Assembly (NCBI GenBank): GCA_030640385.1
Contig: DAOWJL010000021.1
Coordinates: 1-22,344, forward strand
DNA: 22,344 nucleotides
Direction: 5' to 3'
Source: Dehalococcoidia bacterium
GTDB lineage: Bacteria; Chloroflexota; Dehalococcoidia; Dehalococcoidales; G020351185
The notes beneath the pieces are model-generated. The model worked only from the letters and a program-made list of their open reading frames with translations, was not told the origin of the DNA and ran no database searches. This document shows positions 8,270 to 15,567 of this stretch, one piece after another. Positions within the stretch are counted from its first letter, which is position 1. Every line of letters begins with the position of its first letter. The translations under genes and the position numbers were made by a program.

Positions 8270-9256
8270 ATGAGAATTGCTTTAGATGCTTCCGGTGGTG
8301 AATATGCCCCGAATGAAATAGTAAAGGGTGCTATAAAAGCCGCTCATGAATATGATGTTGAAATCGCACTGATAGGCAAGAAATCCTTACTCCATTTACT
8401 TGCCGGCAAACACCTGAAAAAGCTGAACCTGAGTATTATAGGAGCAAGCCAGAATATAGACTTCCATGAACACCCTATGGAAGCCATTCGCAAGAAACCT
8501 CGTTCCTCTATCGTAATCGGTATCAATCTATTGAAAGAGGGTAAGACCGATGCGTTTATTTCCGCCGGTAATACCGGTGCGGTATTATGCGCCGCCCTTT
8601 TCGGTCTGGGCAAAGTGGAGGGATTCGAGCGTCCTGCTTTAGCCAGCATTATAAGCCTCAACCGACGCTCTCCAGCATTGCTTCTGGATGCCGGTGCCAA
8701 TGCCGATTGCCGCCCGAACCACCTTCTTCAATTCGCTCAACTGGGCAGTATCTATACTAAGTATATTTTTGGTATTGAATCACCGCGCATCGGTTTGCTC
8801 AGCAATGGAACCGAAGAAACAAAAGGTAATCGCCTGATACAGGAAAGTCACCAGTTGATTAAAAACTCAAATCTCAATTTCATTGGTAATATAGAGGGCA
8901 CCGACCTTTCCAGGGGAACCGCCGATGTTATCGTCACCGACGGCTTTACTGGCAATATCGTCATTAAAACCGTTGAGGGATTGGGGGACTCATTTATAAA
9001 GGTCAAGCCTCCTTCCGACTACTCACGGAACCTCCGCGGGCGGGCACTGCTGGCAGATGTCGGTCTTGGTTTTCTGGTAAAAAGTATGGATTACAGTGAA
9101 TATGGTGGTGCGTGTCTGCTGGGAGTAAAGGGTAATGTCATCATATCCCACGGTCGTAGCCGGGCTAAAGCCATTAAAAACGCTATCGGCTTAGCCAACC
9201 GTGCGGCTGAAGTGAATCTAAGTCAGCTTATCAGCGAGGCCAAAGATGAACAATAA
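8270..9256 (+). CDS. plsX: Phosphate acyltransferase PlsX
   Basis: PlsX converts acyl-ACP and phosphate to acyl-phosphate, the acyl donor for PlsY in phospholipid synthesis; it is a soluble protein peripheral to the membrane. The 328 residues match the family's usual length. Recognisable motifs are MRIALDASGGEYAPNE at the N-terminus, SAGNTGAV, LLDAGANADC, SNGTEETKGN, and VTDGFTGN near the C-terminus. The N-terminal motif is usually DAMGGD; here the Met is Ser and the Asp is Glu. The gene begins 19 bases after the activase with only a weak ribosome binding site, suggesting read-through transcription. It overlaps trxB by 11 bases. No fab genes adjoin it, unlike many plsX loci. Confidence 0.95.
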   Translation: MRIALDASGGEYAPNEIVKGAIKAAHEYDVEIALIGKKSLLHLLAGKHLKKLNLSIIGASQNIDFHEHPMEAIRKKPRSSIVIGINLLKEGKTDAFISAGNTGAVLCAALFGLGKVEGFERPALASIISLNRRSPALLLDAGANADCRPNHLLQFAQLGSIYTKYIFGIESPRIGLLSNGTEETKGNRLIQESHQLIKNSNLNFIGNIEGTDLSRGTADVIVTDGFTGNIVIKTVEGLGDSFIKVKPPSDYSRNLRGRALLADVGLGFLVKSMDYSEYGGACLLGVKGNVIISHGRSRAKAIKNAIGLANRAAEVNLSQLISEAKDEQ

Positions 9257-10166
9257 ATATGATGTGGTTATTATTGGCGGTGGTCCTGCCGGATTGACCG
9301 CCGGTATTTATACCTCAAGGGACAAGCTTAAGAGCCTTATCATAAATAAGGGTATAATCGGTGGCAATATAAATAATGCAGAGTCTATAGATAATTACCC
9401 CGGTTTTCCAGAGGGTGTTAATGGCTCTGAGCTGGCTGAATTGATGCACCAGCAGGCAAAGAAATACGGGCTGGAAAGCATGATTGCCGAGGCTACAGCC
9501 ATTGATATTGAGGGTGAGGATAAGGTCATAAAGACCGCCAGCGGTGATTTTGTCGCGAGGGCGGTAATTATAGCCGGCGGCTCGGAAAAGGTGAAGCTGG
9601 ATATCCCCGGCGAAAAGGAGTTTACCGGCAGGGGAGTTTCCTATTGCACCACCTGTGACGGACCCTTTTTCAGAGATAAAAGGGTAGTCGTTATCGGCGG
9701 TGGCAATAGTGCCATCTATGAAGCCCTGCATCTTGCCAAGTTTGCATCAAATATCAGCATCATACATCGTCGTGACCGCCTGCGGGCAACCGCTATTCTG
9801 CAGGATAAAGCACGTGCTGAAACAAAAATAGAATTTATACTGAATACAATTGTTAAAGCAATCGAGGGCAAGGATTTCGTCCAGAAATTGTTGCTGAAGA
9901 ATGTTAAAACAGGTGAACAATCCACCCTTGAAACTGATGGTGTTTTTATATCCATCGGCTTAAAACCCAATACGGATTATTTGAAGGATTTGCTACCGCT
10001 CGATAAACAGGGGCACATCATTACCGATAAGCATATGAGCACAAAAATAGCCGGCATATTCGCCGCCGGTGATATCCGCTCCGGCTCAATACGCCAGATA
10101 ACAACAGCCGCCGGCGATGGAACCATAGCCGCCATCAGCGCCAAGAAATTCATTGATGGTGAATAG
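9246..10166 (+). CDS. trxB: Thioredoxin-disulfide reductase
   Basis: A 306-residue low-molecular-weight flavoprotein that uses NADPH to reduce thioredoxin, keeping cytoplasmic thiols reduced. The FAD-binding GGGPAG lies at the N-terminus, with the redox-active CTTCD in the middle. The NADPH site follows, as GGGNSA plus HRRDRLRA, whose arginines favour NADPH over NADH. The C-terminal FAD motif is FAAGDIR. The length is normal and no thioredoxin domain is fused. The ATG lies inside the end of plsX (11-base overlap, different frame), so the two are probably translationally coupled. No thioredoxin gene is in the window. Confidence 0.95.
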   Translation: MNNKYDVVIIGGGPAGLTAGIYTSRDKLKSLIINKGIIGGNINNAESIDNYPGFPEGVNGSELAELMHQQAKKYGLESMIAEATAIDIEGEDKVIKTASGDFVARAVIIAGGSEKVKLDIPGEKEFTGRGVSYCTTCDGPFFRDKRVVVIGGGNSAIYEALHLAKFASNISIIHRRDRLRATAILQDKARAETKIEFILNTIVKAIEGKDFVQKLLLKNVKTGEQSTLETDGVFISIGLKPNTDYLKDLLPLDKQGHIITDKHMSTKIAGIFAAGDIRSGSIRQITTAAGDGTIAAISAKKFIDGE

Positions 10167-10175
10167 TTTTATCCA

Positions 10176-10195
10176 GCAACCCGTTGCAGTATAAT
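10176..10195 (+). promoter_or_regulatory. Putative rplI-dnaB operon promoter with adjacent inverted repeat
   Basis: TATAAT at 10190-10195 precedes the rplI start by 24 bases. An inverted repeat GCAAC-CC-GTTGC (10176-10187) sits directly upstream of the -10, inside the spacer, where an operator could act. No clear -35 is present at 16-18 bases. Confidence 0.4.
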
Positions 10196-10219
10196 AATTA
10201 GAAAGGTGATAGGTAAAAT

Positions 10220-10684
10220 ATGAAGGTTGTTTTTCTGGAGGATGTCTTAAGTATAGCCAAGGCTGGCGACGTAAAGGAGGTAGCCGACGGTTATGCCAGA
10301 AATTATTTAATACCCAAGAAACTGGCTGCCCTTGTCAGCCCGGAAACGACCAGCAGGCTTGAAGCCCAGCTAAAGTCTAAAGCAAACAAGCAGGTTCAAT
10401 TAGAAACCGAACTTTCTGAGATAGCCAATCAGCTGGAGGGGAAAGAGGTTTTACTCCAAGCCAAGGTCGGTGCTAAAGACCGTCTTTATGGTTCAATCAC
10501 CAGCGCCGATATTGCCGCCGAACTTGAAAAAGCAACCGGTATTACCATAGATAAAAGAAAAATAGAACTTGATGAACCTATCCGTGAGCTTGGCAGCTTC
10601 GATGTAGCCATCAGATTGGGTAAGGATACGATACCCAAAGTCAAGGTTATCGTCAGCGAAAAGGAGATCGGCTCGAATGCCTGA
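10220..10684 (+). CDS. rplI: 50S ribosomal protein L9
   Basis: L9 binds 23S rRNA at the base of the L1 stalk and helps keep frame during translation. The N-terminal domain is typical: a beta-rich start, then the GDVKEVADGYARNYLIP signature at residues 15-31. A long Lys/Glu/Ala-rich connecting helix follows, then a C-terminal RNA-binding domain. The 154-residue length is normal. The start ATG follows a GAAAGGTGAT ribosome binding site. It overlaps dnaB by 8 bases. The rplI-dnaB pairing is common in bacteria; the rpsF-ssb-rpsR genes that often precede rplI are absent here, and trxB lies upstream instead. Confidence 0.97.
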   Translation: MKVVFLEDVLSIAKAGDVKEVADGYARNYLIPKKLAALVSPETTSRLEAQLKSKANKQVQLETELSEIANQLEGKEVLLQAKVGAKDRLYGSITSADIAAELEKATGITIDKRKIELDEPIRELGSFDVAIRLGKDTIPKVKVIVSEKEIGSNA

Positions 10685-12047
10685 TAATAAACTGCCACCA
10701 TATGATATTAACGCCGAGGAATCGGTAAATGGCTCGCTTCTTATAGATGGTAAGACAATTTATGACGTAGCCGTTATCCTGAAAGCAGAGGATTTCTATA
10801 GCGAGCAAAACAGGTGGATATATCAAGCCTGCCTGTCACTTTACCAGCGCGATGATGCAATAAACCAGATAACGGTAGCTCAGGAACTCGACCGCCAGGG
10901 TATACTTGAAAAATGTGGTGGCGCCGCCTACCTTAGCCACCTGATATCCGCAGTACCCACTTCGCTTGATATTGAACACTACGCCAATATCGTCTATCGT
11001 CTGTCCATAATGCGCCAGCTTGTCTCAGCCGCCGATAAAATTTCTCAAATCGGCTTCGCAGCTGACCCGGATGTCAGTGATTCCCTCAACAGAGCCGAGG
11101 ATATACTTTTCAATCTTCGGCATGATCGGGGAACGCTCGATTTCATCCATATAAAACAGGTGCTTGACAGGTATTTTGAGGCTCCACCGCTACCGGAAGC
11201 AGAAGGTTATCAGCCAATCCCTCATATATTATCCGGTTTTATCGGCCTTGATGACTTTCTCGGCGGCTTCCAGCGTTCTGATCTTATTATCGTTGCCGGC
11301 AGGCCCAGCATTGGCAAAACAAGCCTGGCACTTAACATAGCCAGAAATGCCGCCGTAGACCAGGGGGCCTGCGTGGCTTTATTCAGCCTGGAGATGTTTC
11401 GTGAATCTCTCGTGCAACGCCTGCTTTCCAGCGAATCCGGGGTGAACTCAAGGCGAATCCGTCTCGGGCTCAACACAGAAGATGAAGAGAGGCTGATAAT
11501 GGAGGCTACCGGCAAATTGTCAGAAGCGCCAATTTATATAGATGATTCGCCACAGCTCAGGATAGTTGAGATGAGAAGTAAAGCCCGCCGCCTGTATTAC
11601 GAACGCGGCATCGACCTCATCATCGTTGACTACCTGCAGCTACTGCAGGGTGATGGCAGGAACGAAAACAGGGTCCAGGAAATCAGCTATATCTCCCGCT
11701 CCCTTAAAGCGCTGGCGCGCGAACTGAAAGTGCCTGTCATCGCTATCTCTCAACTCAGCCGTGCCGTAGAGTGGCGGGCATCACATATCCCCCAGCTCTC
11801 CGACCTGCGTGAAAGCGGTAGTATAGAGCAGGATGCCGACCTCGTCGTATTTGTCTACCGTGACGAAGTCTATTACAGTGAAGAGGAATGGCAAAATCAG
11901 CACCCGGATAGAGAATACCCCAGAGAAATCGCCGATATTATTATCGCCAAGCATCGTAACGGACCAACCGGCCAGGTAAAGTTGCGCTTCAAGCACAGCC
12001 TGACCAGGTTTGAAAACATTGCCAAAGCGGAGCCGACATTGTTATGA
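10677..12047 (+). CDS. dnaB: Replicative DNA helicase DnaB
   Basis: The hexameric 5'-3' helicase that unwinds DNA at the replication fork. It has an N-terminal helical domain (about residues 1-105) and a linker, then a RecA-like motor with Walker A GRPSIGKT at about residues 208-215. Further motor motifs are SLEMFRESLVQRLL, the Walker B region IIVDYLQLLQG, QLSRAVEWR and the strongly conserved SDLRESGSIEQDADLV. At 456 residues it is a normal DnaB with no intein. The start is ATG after AAGGAG, inside the end of rplI. Its stop overlaps the next start (ATGA). The gene order dnaB-dnaD-dnaC suggests its loading proteins are co-expressed. Confidence 0.97.
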   Translation: MPDNKLPPYDINAEESVNGSLLIDGKTIYDVAVILKAEDFYSEQNRWIYQACLSLYQRDDAINQITVAQELDRQGILEKCGGAAYLSHLISAVPTSLDIEHYANIVYRLSIMRQLVSAADKISQIGFAADPDVSDSLNRAEDILFNLRHDRGTLDFIHIKQVLDRYFEAPPLPEAEGYQPIPHILSGFIGLDDFLGGFQRSDLIIVAGRPSIGKTSLALNIARNAAVDQGACVALFSLEMFRESLVQRLLSSESGVNSRRIRLGLNTEDEERLIMEATGKLSEAPIYIDDSPQLRIVEMRSKARRLYYERGIDLIIVDYLQLLQGDGRNENRVQEISYISRSLKALARELKVPVIAISQLSRAVEWRASHIPQLSDLRESGSIEQDADLVVFVYRDEVYYSEEEWQNQHPDREYPREIADIIIAKHRNGPTGQVKLRFKHSLTRFENIAKAEPTLL

Positions 12048-12760
12048 AGCCTTTTCAGGGTTTCCCTGCCAGTATGGACTTTACGCCAGTCCCCAATCTC
12101 TTTCTCAGCCGACTGATGCCGCAGATTAGCGATATAGCCGAATTAAAGACTACCCTGCATATTTTTATGTCTATTTACAGTAAGAAGGGATACCCCCGCT
12201 TCGTGAGCTTAGGTGAATTATTAAACAAAGCCAGCCTGATGCAAAGCCTCAATCAGACGGACAAACCGGCTGAAGAGGTGGTTGCCAATTCTTTAGAATC
12301 AGCTGTTAAAAGGGGGGTCATACTGCACCTGGCAGCAGACTGCAATGGTAAGTCAGAAGACATTTACTTCCTTAATACCCAATCCGATAGACAGGCAATG
12401 GAAAGAATAAAAAGCGGAGAGCTCAATCTCCCCGGCTTCGAATCTAAAGCCATATCTACTACACAAACTGAAGAATTACCGGATATCTTTACCCTTTACG
12501 AGGAGAACATCGGCATGCTGACGCCGATTATTGCCGATGAATTAAAGGAGGCGGAAAAGCTCTACCCCCATACATGGATAAGGGATGCCATTAAAAAGGC
12601 GGTCAATCAGAATAAACGCAAATGGAACTATATTTCAGCCATACTGGAGCGCTGGTCAGCAGAAGGTAGAATTGATGGAGCATATAGGAGAGACTCTGAA
12701 AAAGAAGACCCGGACAAGTACATCAAGGGTAAATACGGGCACATGGTCCGACGGCGCTAA
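12044..12760 (+). CDS. DnaD-domain replication protein
   Basis: A 238-residue protein related to the DnaD/DnaB primosome proteins of Firmicutes, which remodel DNA at origins and restart sites and help load the helicase. The N-terminal half looks like a winged-helix region, with alternating helices and a YPRFVSLGELL segment. The C-terminal part, about residues 150-220, is a DnaD (DnaB_2) domain: YEENIGMLTP, then a helix with AIKKAVNQNKRKWNYISAIL and RWSAEGR. The start ATG overlaps the dnaB stop by 4 bases (ATGA), so translation is coupled. The 3' end overlaps the helicase-loader gene by about 86 bases. The family call is firm for the C-terminal domain; the N-terminal assignment is inference. 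Confidence 0.85.
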   Translation: MKPFQGFPASMDFTPVPNLFLSRLMPQISDIAELKTTLHIFMSIYSKKGYPRFVSLGELLNKASLMQSLNQTDKPAEEVVANSLESAVKRGVILHLAADCNGKSEDIYFLNTQSDRQAMERIKSGELNLPGFESKAISTTQTEELPDIFTLYEENIGMLTPIIADELKEAEKLYPHTWIRDAIKKAVNQNKRKWNYISAILERWSAEGRIDGAYRRDSEKEDPDKYIKGKYGHMVRRR

Positions 12761-14081
12761 AGACGCCAGCTTTGAATCCACCTGCCCTATATGTCATGGC
12801 GTCAGGTTTGTCCACCCACCCCTACCCTCAGGCAAGCCTGATTTCAGCCGTGTAGTCGCCTGCAGTTGTATTCTTAATGAAAGGGATGATGAACATCAGG
12901 CAAAACTCGAACAATACAGCAATCTGGGCGCACTCAAACGGCTTACATTCGAGAATCTGGTGCCACAGGGCAGGAGCGGCTATCAATCAAATCAGCAGCA
13001 ATTCCAGATGGCTTATGATTTCGCCAGGGCATTCGCCAAAGAGCCAAAGGGCTGGCTTGTCCTTCTCGGCCCCAGCGGCTGCGGTAAGACACATCTGGCG
13101 GCGGCTATTGCCAATGAGCGTATTAAACAGGAACAACCGGTATTGTATAAAACCGCACCCGACCTCCTTGATGACCTGCGTTCCACCTTTAACCCCGGCC
13201 ATGAAACCCCCTACGACCAATCTTTTAATATACTACGCAATGCTCCGTTGCTTATCATTGATGACCTGGGAACCCAAAGCAGCACCTCCTGGGCAAAGGA
13301 GAAGCTTGACCAGTTGCTAAATCATCGCTACAGCCAGCAACTACCTACCGTAATTACCACCAGTACGCCTGTTGAACAATTAGACGAAAGGATTTGCAGC
13401 CGGTTATCGGATAACAGCCTGTGTCAAGTTTTTGTACTGGAAGAAAAACAGACCTATAGCCCCGATTATACCTGGGCGCCGGGGCTTGAATTACAGAAGC
13501 AGATGACCTTCAAAAACTTCGACTGGCATCGAGTCAACCTGCCCCTAAAACAACGTGAGAGTCTGGAATTTGTTTACAGGCAAACCCTGGAATATGCCAA
13601 ATCACCCGAAAGCTGGATTGTCTTTCAGGGCGTTACCGGCTGCGGCAAAACGCACCTGGCAGCGGCTATCGTTAACTACCGCTATCAGGCTGGCAAACCG
13701 GCCCTATTTATCGTTGTACCTGAGTTTCTCGACCACCTGCGCTCTACCTTCAGCCCCGAAAGCAAGGTATCCTACGACCAGCTCTTTGAGAGCGTAAAGA
13801 CTACCCCGTTGCTAGTGCTGGATGATTTTGGTGAGCAGGAAACCACTCCCTGGGCGCAGGAGAAGCTTTACCAGGTCATCAATTATCGGTATAATGCCCA
13901 GCTTCCGACAGTGATTACCACCCGTTGCTCGCTGGATGATATTGATAACAGAATAAGCTCTCGCTTCGTTGACCGTAAGTTAAGTATGCCCTATAACATC
14001 GACGTTCCCGATTATCGCGGTGATTTGAATACCAAGAAAGGCAGTAGAACTTCAACGCGTTTTAAAAGACAACGCCGCTAG
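12675..14081 (+). CDS. DnaC/DnaI-type helicase loader with two tandem AAA+ ATPase modules
   Basis: A 468-residue protein, about twice the AAA+ content of ordinary DnaC/DnaI/IstB loaders. An N-terminal zinc motif (C37, C40 in CPIC; C63, C65 in CSC) is typical of these loaders. Module 1 has Walker A GPSGCGKT at 132-139, Walker B LLIIDDLG at 192-199 and a candidate arginine finger R243. Module 2 repeats it with GVTGCGKT at 319-326, LLVLDDFG at 379-386 and R430. Both contain LRSTF, WA-EKL and QLPTVITT, so module 2 is an internal duplication. The tail is basic. The start chosen is ATG 12675 (AAGGT upstream), inside the 3' end of dnaD. An ATG at 12585 in the same frame is rejected because the residues it adds lie under the DnaD domain. 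Location after dnaB-dnaD supports helicase loading. Confidence 0.85.
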   Translation: MEHIGETLKKKTRTSTSRVNTGTWSDGAKDASFESTCPICHGVRFVHPPLPSGKPDFSRVVACSCILNERDDEHQAKLEQYSNLGALKRLTFENLVPQGRSGYQSNQQQFQMAYDFARAFAKEPKGWLVLLGPSGCGKTHLAAAIANERIKQEQPVLYKTAPDLLDDLRSTFNPGHETPYDQSFNILRNAPLLIIDDLGTQSSTSWAKEKLDQLLNHRYSQQLPTVITTSTPVEQLDERICSRLSDNSLCQVFVLEEKQTYSPDYTWAPGLELQKQMTFKNFDWHRVNLPLKQRESLEFVYRQTLEYAKSPESWIVFQGVTGCGKTHLAAAIVNYRYQAGKPALFIVVPEFLDHLRSTFSPESKVSYDQLFESVKTTPLLVLDDFGEQETTPWAQEKLYQVINYRYNAQLPTVITTRCSLDDIDNRISSRFVDRKLSMPYNIDVPDYRGDLNTKKGSRTSTRFKRQRR

Positions 14082-14109
14082 ACGGAAATAATACATAGCA
14101 ATCCCGGGC

Positions 14110-14138
14110 TTGTGCCATCTGTATTTTTTTATTAAAAT
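14110..14138 (+). promoter_or_regulatory. Possible promoter of the HNH gene
   Basis: TTGTGC, 17-base spacer containing a T7 run, then TAAAAT, about 28 bases before the ATG at 14166. The -35 match is weak. The 84 bases between the loader gene and this gene hold no clear terminator. Confidence 0.35.
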
Positions 14139-14165
14139 ATTCAGGTTTATACTTAGAGATTGAAA

Positions 14166-14675
14166 ATGTTAAACAATCCGGTTCTAGTATTAAGCCAGAG
14201 CTATGAAGCAATAAATATATGCCATGTACGGCGGGCTATAGTCCTGTTACTCCGCGGCAAGGCGGAGATGCTTGAGAATGGCCTGGGTTATATCCACTCA
14301 GCCAACGATATTTTCCCGATACCCTCTGTAATAAAGATCGCCCATATGGTTAAACGCCCCCGCCATGAAAAAAAACTAACCCGTTTTGGTGTTTTTCATC
14401 GTGATCGTTATACCTGTCAGTATTGCTCCAAGATAAGCCATCAGCTTACCATAGACCACGTTCTTCCAAGAAATCAGGGTGGTGAACACTGCTGGGAGAA
14501 TGTAGCCAGCGCCTGTGTATCTTGTAATCGTCGTAAGGCAGGTAGAACGCCAAGACAGGCTAATATGAAGCTTATTCGCCAACCCAACCAGCCGCATAAC
14601 AATCTCCTCTTCTATATTCCACGTAATTATCTTGAAAATCCCGGCGAGTGGCAGAAATACCTTTTCCTGGATTAA
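14166..14675 (+). CDS. HNH endonuclease family protein
   Basis: A 169-residue protein with a zinc-stabilised HNH nuclease fold: CQYC (C84, C87), the catalytic TIDHVLPRNQGG (D97-H98), WENV (N112), and CVSCNRRKAG (C117, C120). The N-terminal PVLVLSQSYEAINICHVRRA segment is characteristic of a widely conserved chromosomal HNH family seen across many bacteria, not of homing endonucleases or restriction enzymes. Its cellular role is not established. The start ATG 14166 is preferred over an in-frame TTG at 14160, because the family begins close to PVLVL. It lies on the same strand after the replication operon and ends 6 bases from the convergent ricT stop. Confidence 0.85.
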   Translation: MLNNPVLVLSQSYEAINICHVRRAIVLLLRGKAEMLENGLGYIHSANDIFPIPSVIKIAHMVKRPRHEKKLTRFGVFHRDRYTCQYCSKISHQLTIDHVLPRNQGGEHCWENVASACVSCNRRKAGRTPRQANMKLIRQPNQPHNNLLFYIPRNYLENPGEWQKYLFLD

Positions 14676-14681
14676 ATTGCT

Positions 14682-15560
14682 TTAACTATCCTGCTCCACT
14701 TTTTTGTTTCGCCCTTTCTGCCCGCCATTACCTTTATCCTCACCCACAATCTCGTCAAATGATATCTCTACCCTTACACCGCCCTCCATCTCAACCAAAA
14801 CTTTCTCCTCAAGGGGCTTACCACCAACCACAACTCCTTCTCCCTTAGCCGTCATAACCCTACTTCCTTCCCTGGGCATCTTTTTTCTCATTTCACGATA
14901 CTGTTCGAACTCATAGCCCAGGCAACACAACAGGCGGCCACATAAGCCGGAAATCTTCATCGGACTGAGAGGTAAATTCTGTTCCTTTGCCATCTTTATC
15001 GAAACCGGGTTGAATTCACCCAAAAAACTGGCGCAACATAGAAGGCGTCCACATCTGCCAAAACCACTCAGCAACTTTGCCTCATCCCTCGGTCCAATCT
15101 GGCGCATTTCCACGCGGACCTTTAGACTTCGGCTTAAATCCCGAACCAGTTCACGAAAATCAACCCTGCCTTCGGCGCTAAAGAATACTGTAAGGCGGCT
15201 GCCATCGATGTTATACTCTGTCGATATAAGCTTCATCGGCAGCTTTAGTTTTTCAATAAGCTGAGCACATTCAACCAAAGCCTCGCCTTCTCTTTGCTTG
15301 AACTCATCGGCACACTGCAAATCCTCGGCACTCGCTTTCCGTATTACCGGTTTTAATGGCTTACTTATTTTATCGTTTATTTTTTCGTAATCGGTTATTA
15401 CCACCTCTCCCATCTCCATTCCTCGAGCAGTATCAACAATGACTTTGTCACCCATTTTAAGCTCTATGCCAGACGGGTCAAAGTAATATATCTTACCGTT
15501 TCTTTTAAAGCGTACACCGACAGCTTCTTTTATATTATCTCCACCGCTTTTTTCTTCCAT
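14682..15560 (-). CDS. ricT: PSP1-domain protein RicT (YaaT) family
   Basis: A 292-residue PSP1-domain protein. In Bacillus the RicT (YaaT) protein forms an Fe-S-containing complex with RicA and RicF that stimulates RNA processing by RNase Y and affects developmental regulation. The cysteine clusters tied to Fe-S binding are visible twice as CGRLLCC, near residues 168-175 and 205-212. The conserved segments VDFRELVRDLSRSLKVRVEMRQIGPRDEAK and KISGLCGRLLCC lie between and around them. The C-terminus is Lys/Gly-rich. The start ATG is 7 bases after the holB stop, with its ribosome binding site inside holB. The holB-ricT order matches that in Firmicutes. No ricA or ricF homologue is in the window, so the function here is inferred. 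Confidence 0.9.
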   Translation of the reverse strand: MEEKSGGDNIKEAVGVRFKRNGKIYYFDPSGIELKMGDKVIVDTARGMEMGEVVITDYEKINDKISKPLKPVIRKASAEDLQCADEFKQREGEALVECAQLIEKLKLPMKLISTEYNIDGSRLTVFFSAEGRVDFRELVRDLSRSLKVRVEMRQIGPRDEAKLLSGFGRCGRLLCCASFLGEFNPVSIKMAKEQNLPLSPMKISGLCGRLLCCLGYEFEQYREMRKKMPREGSRVMTAKGEGVVVGGKPLEEKVLVEMEGGVRVEISFDEIVGEDKGNGGQKGRNKKVEQDS

Positions 15561-15567
15561 TTTATAT

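Noticed and set aside
12585..12674. Upstream ATG extending the helicase-loader gene by 30 codons
   Set aside because: The added residues lie entirely within the conserved DnaD domain in another frame and look like a shadow; ATG 12675 is better placed.
14096..14131. CAATCCCGGGCTTG followed by a T7 run as a terminator for the loader gene
   Set aside because: The inverted repeat has a mismatch and almost no loop, and the T run is about 15 bases away; it is better explained as part of the HNH promoter region.
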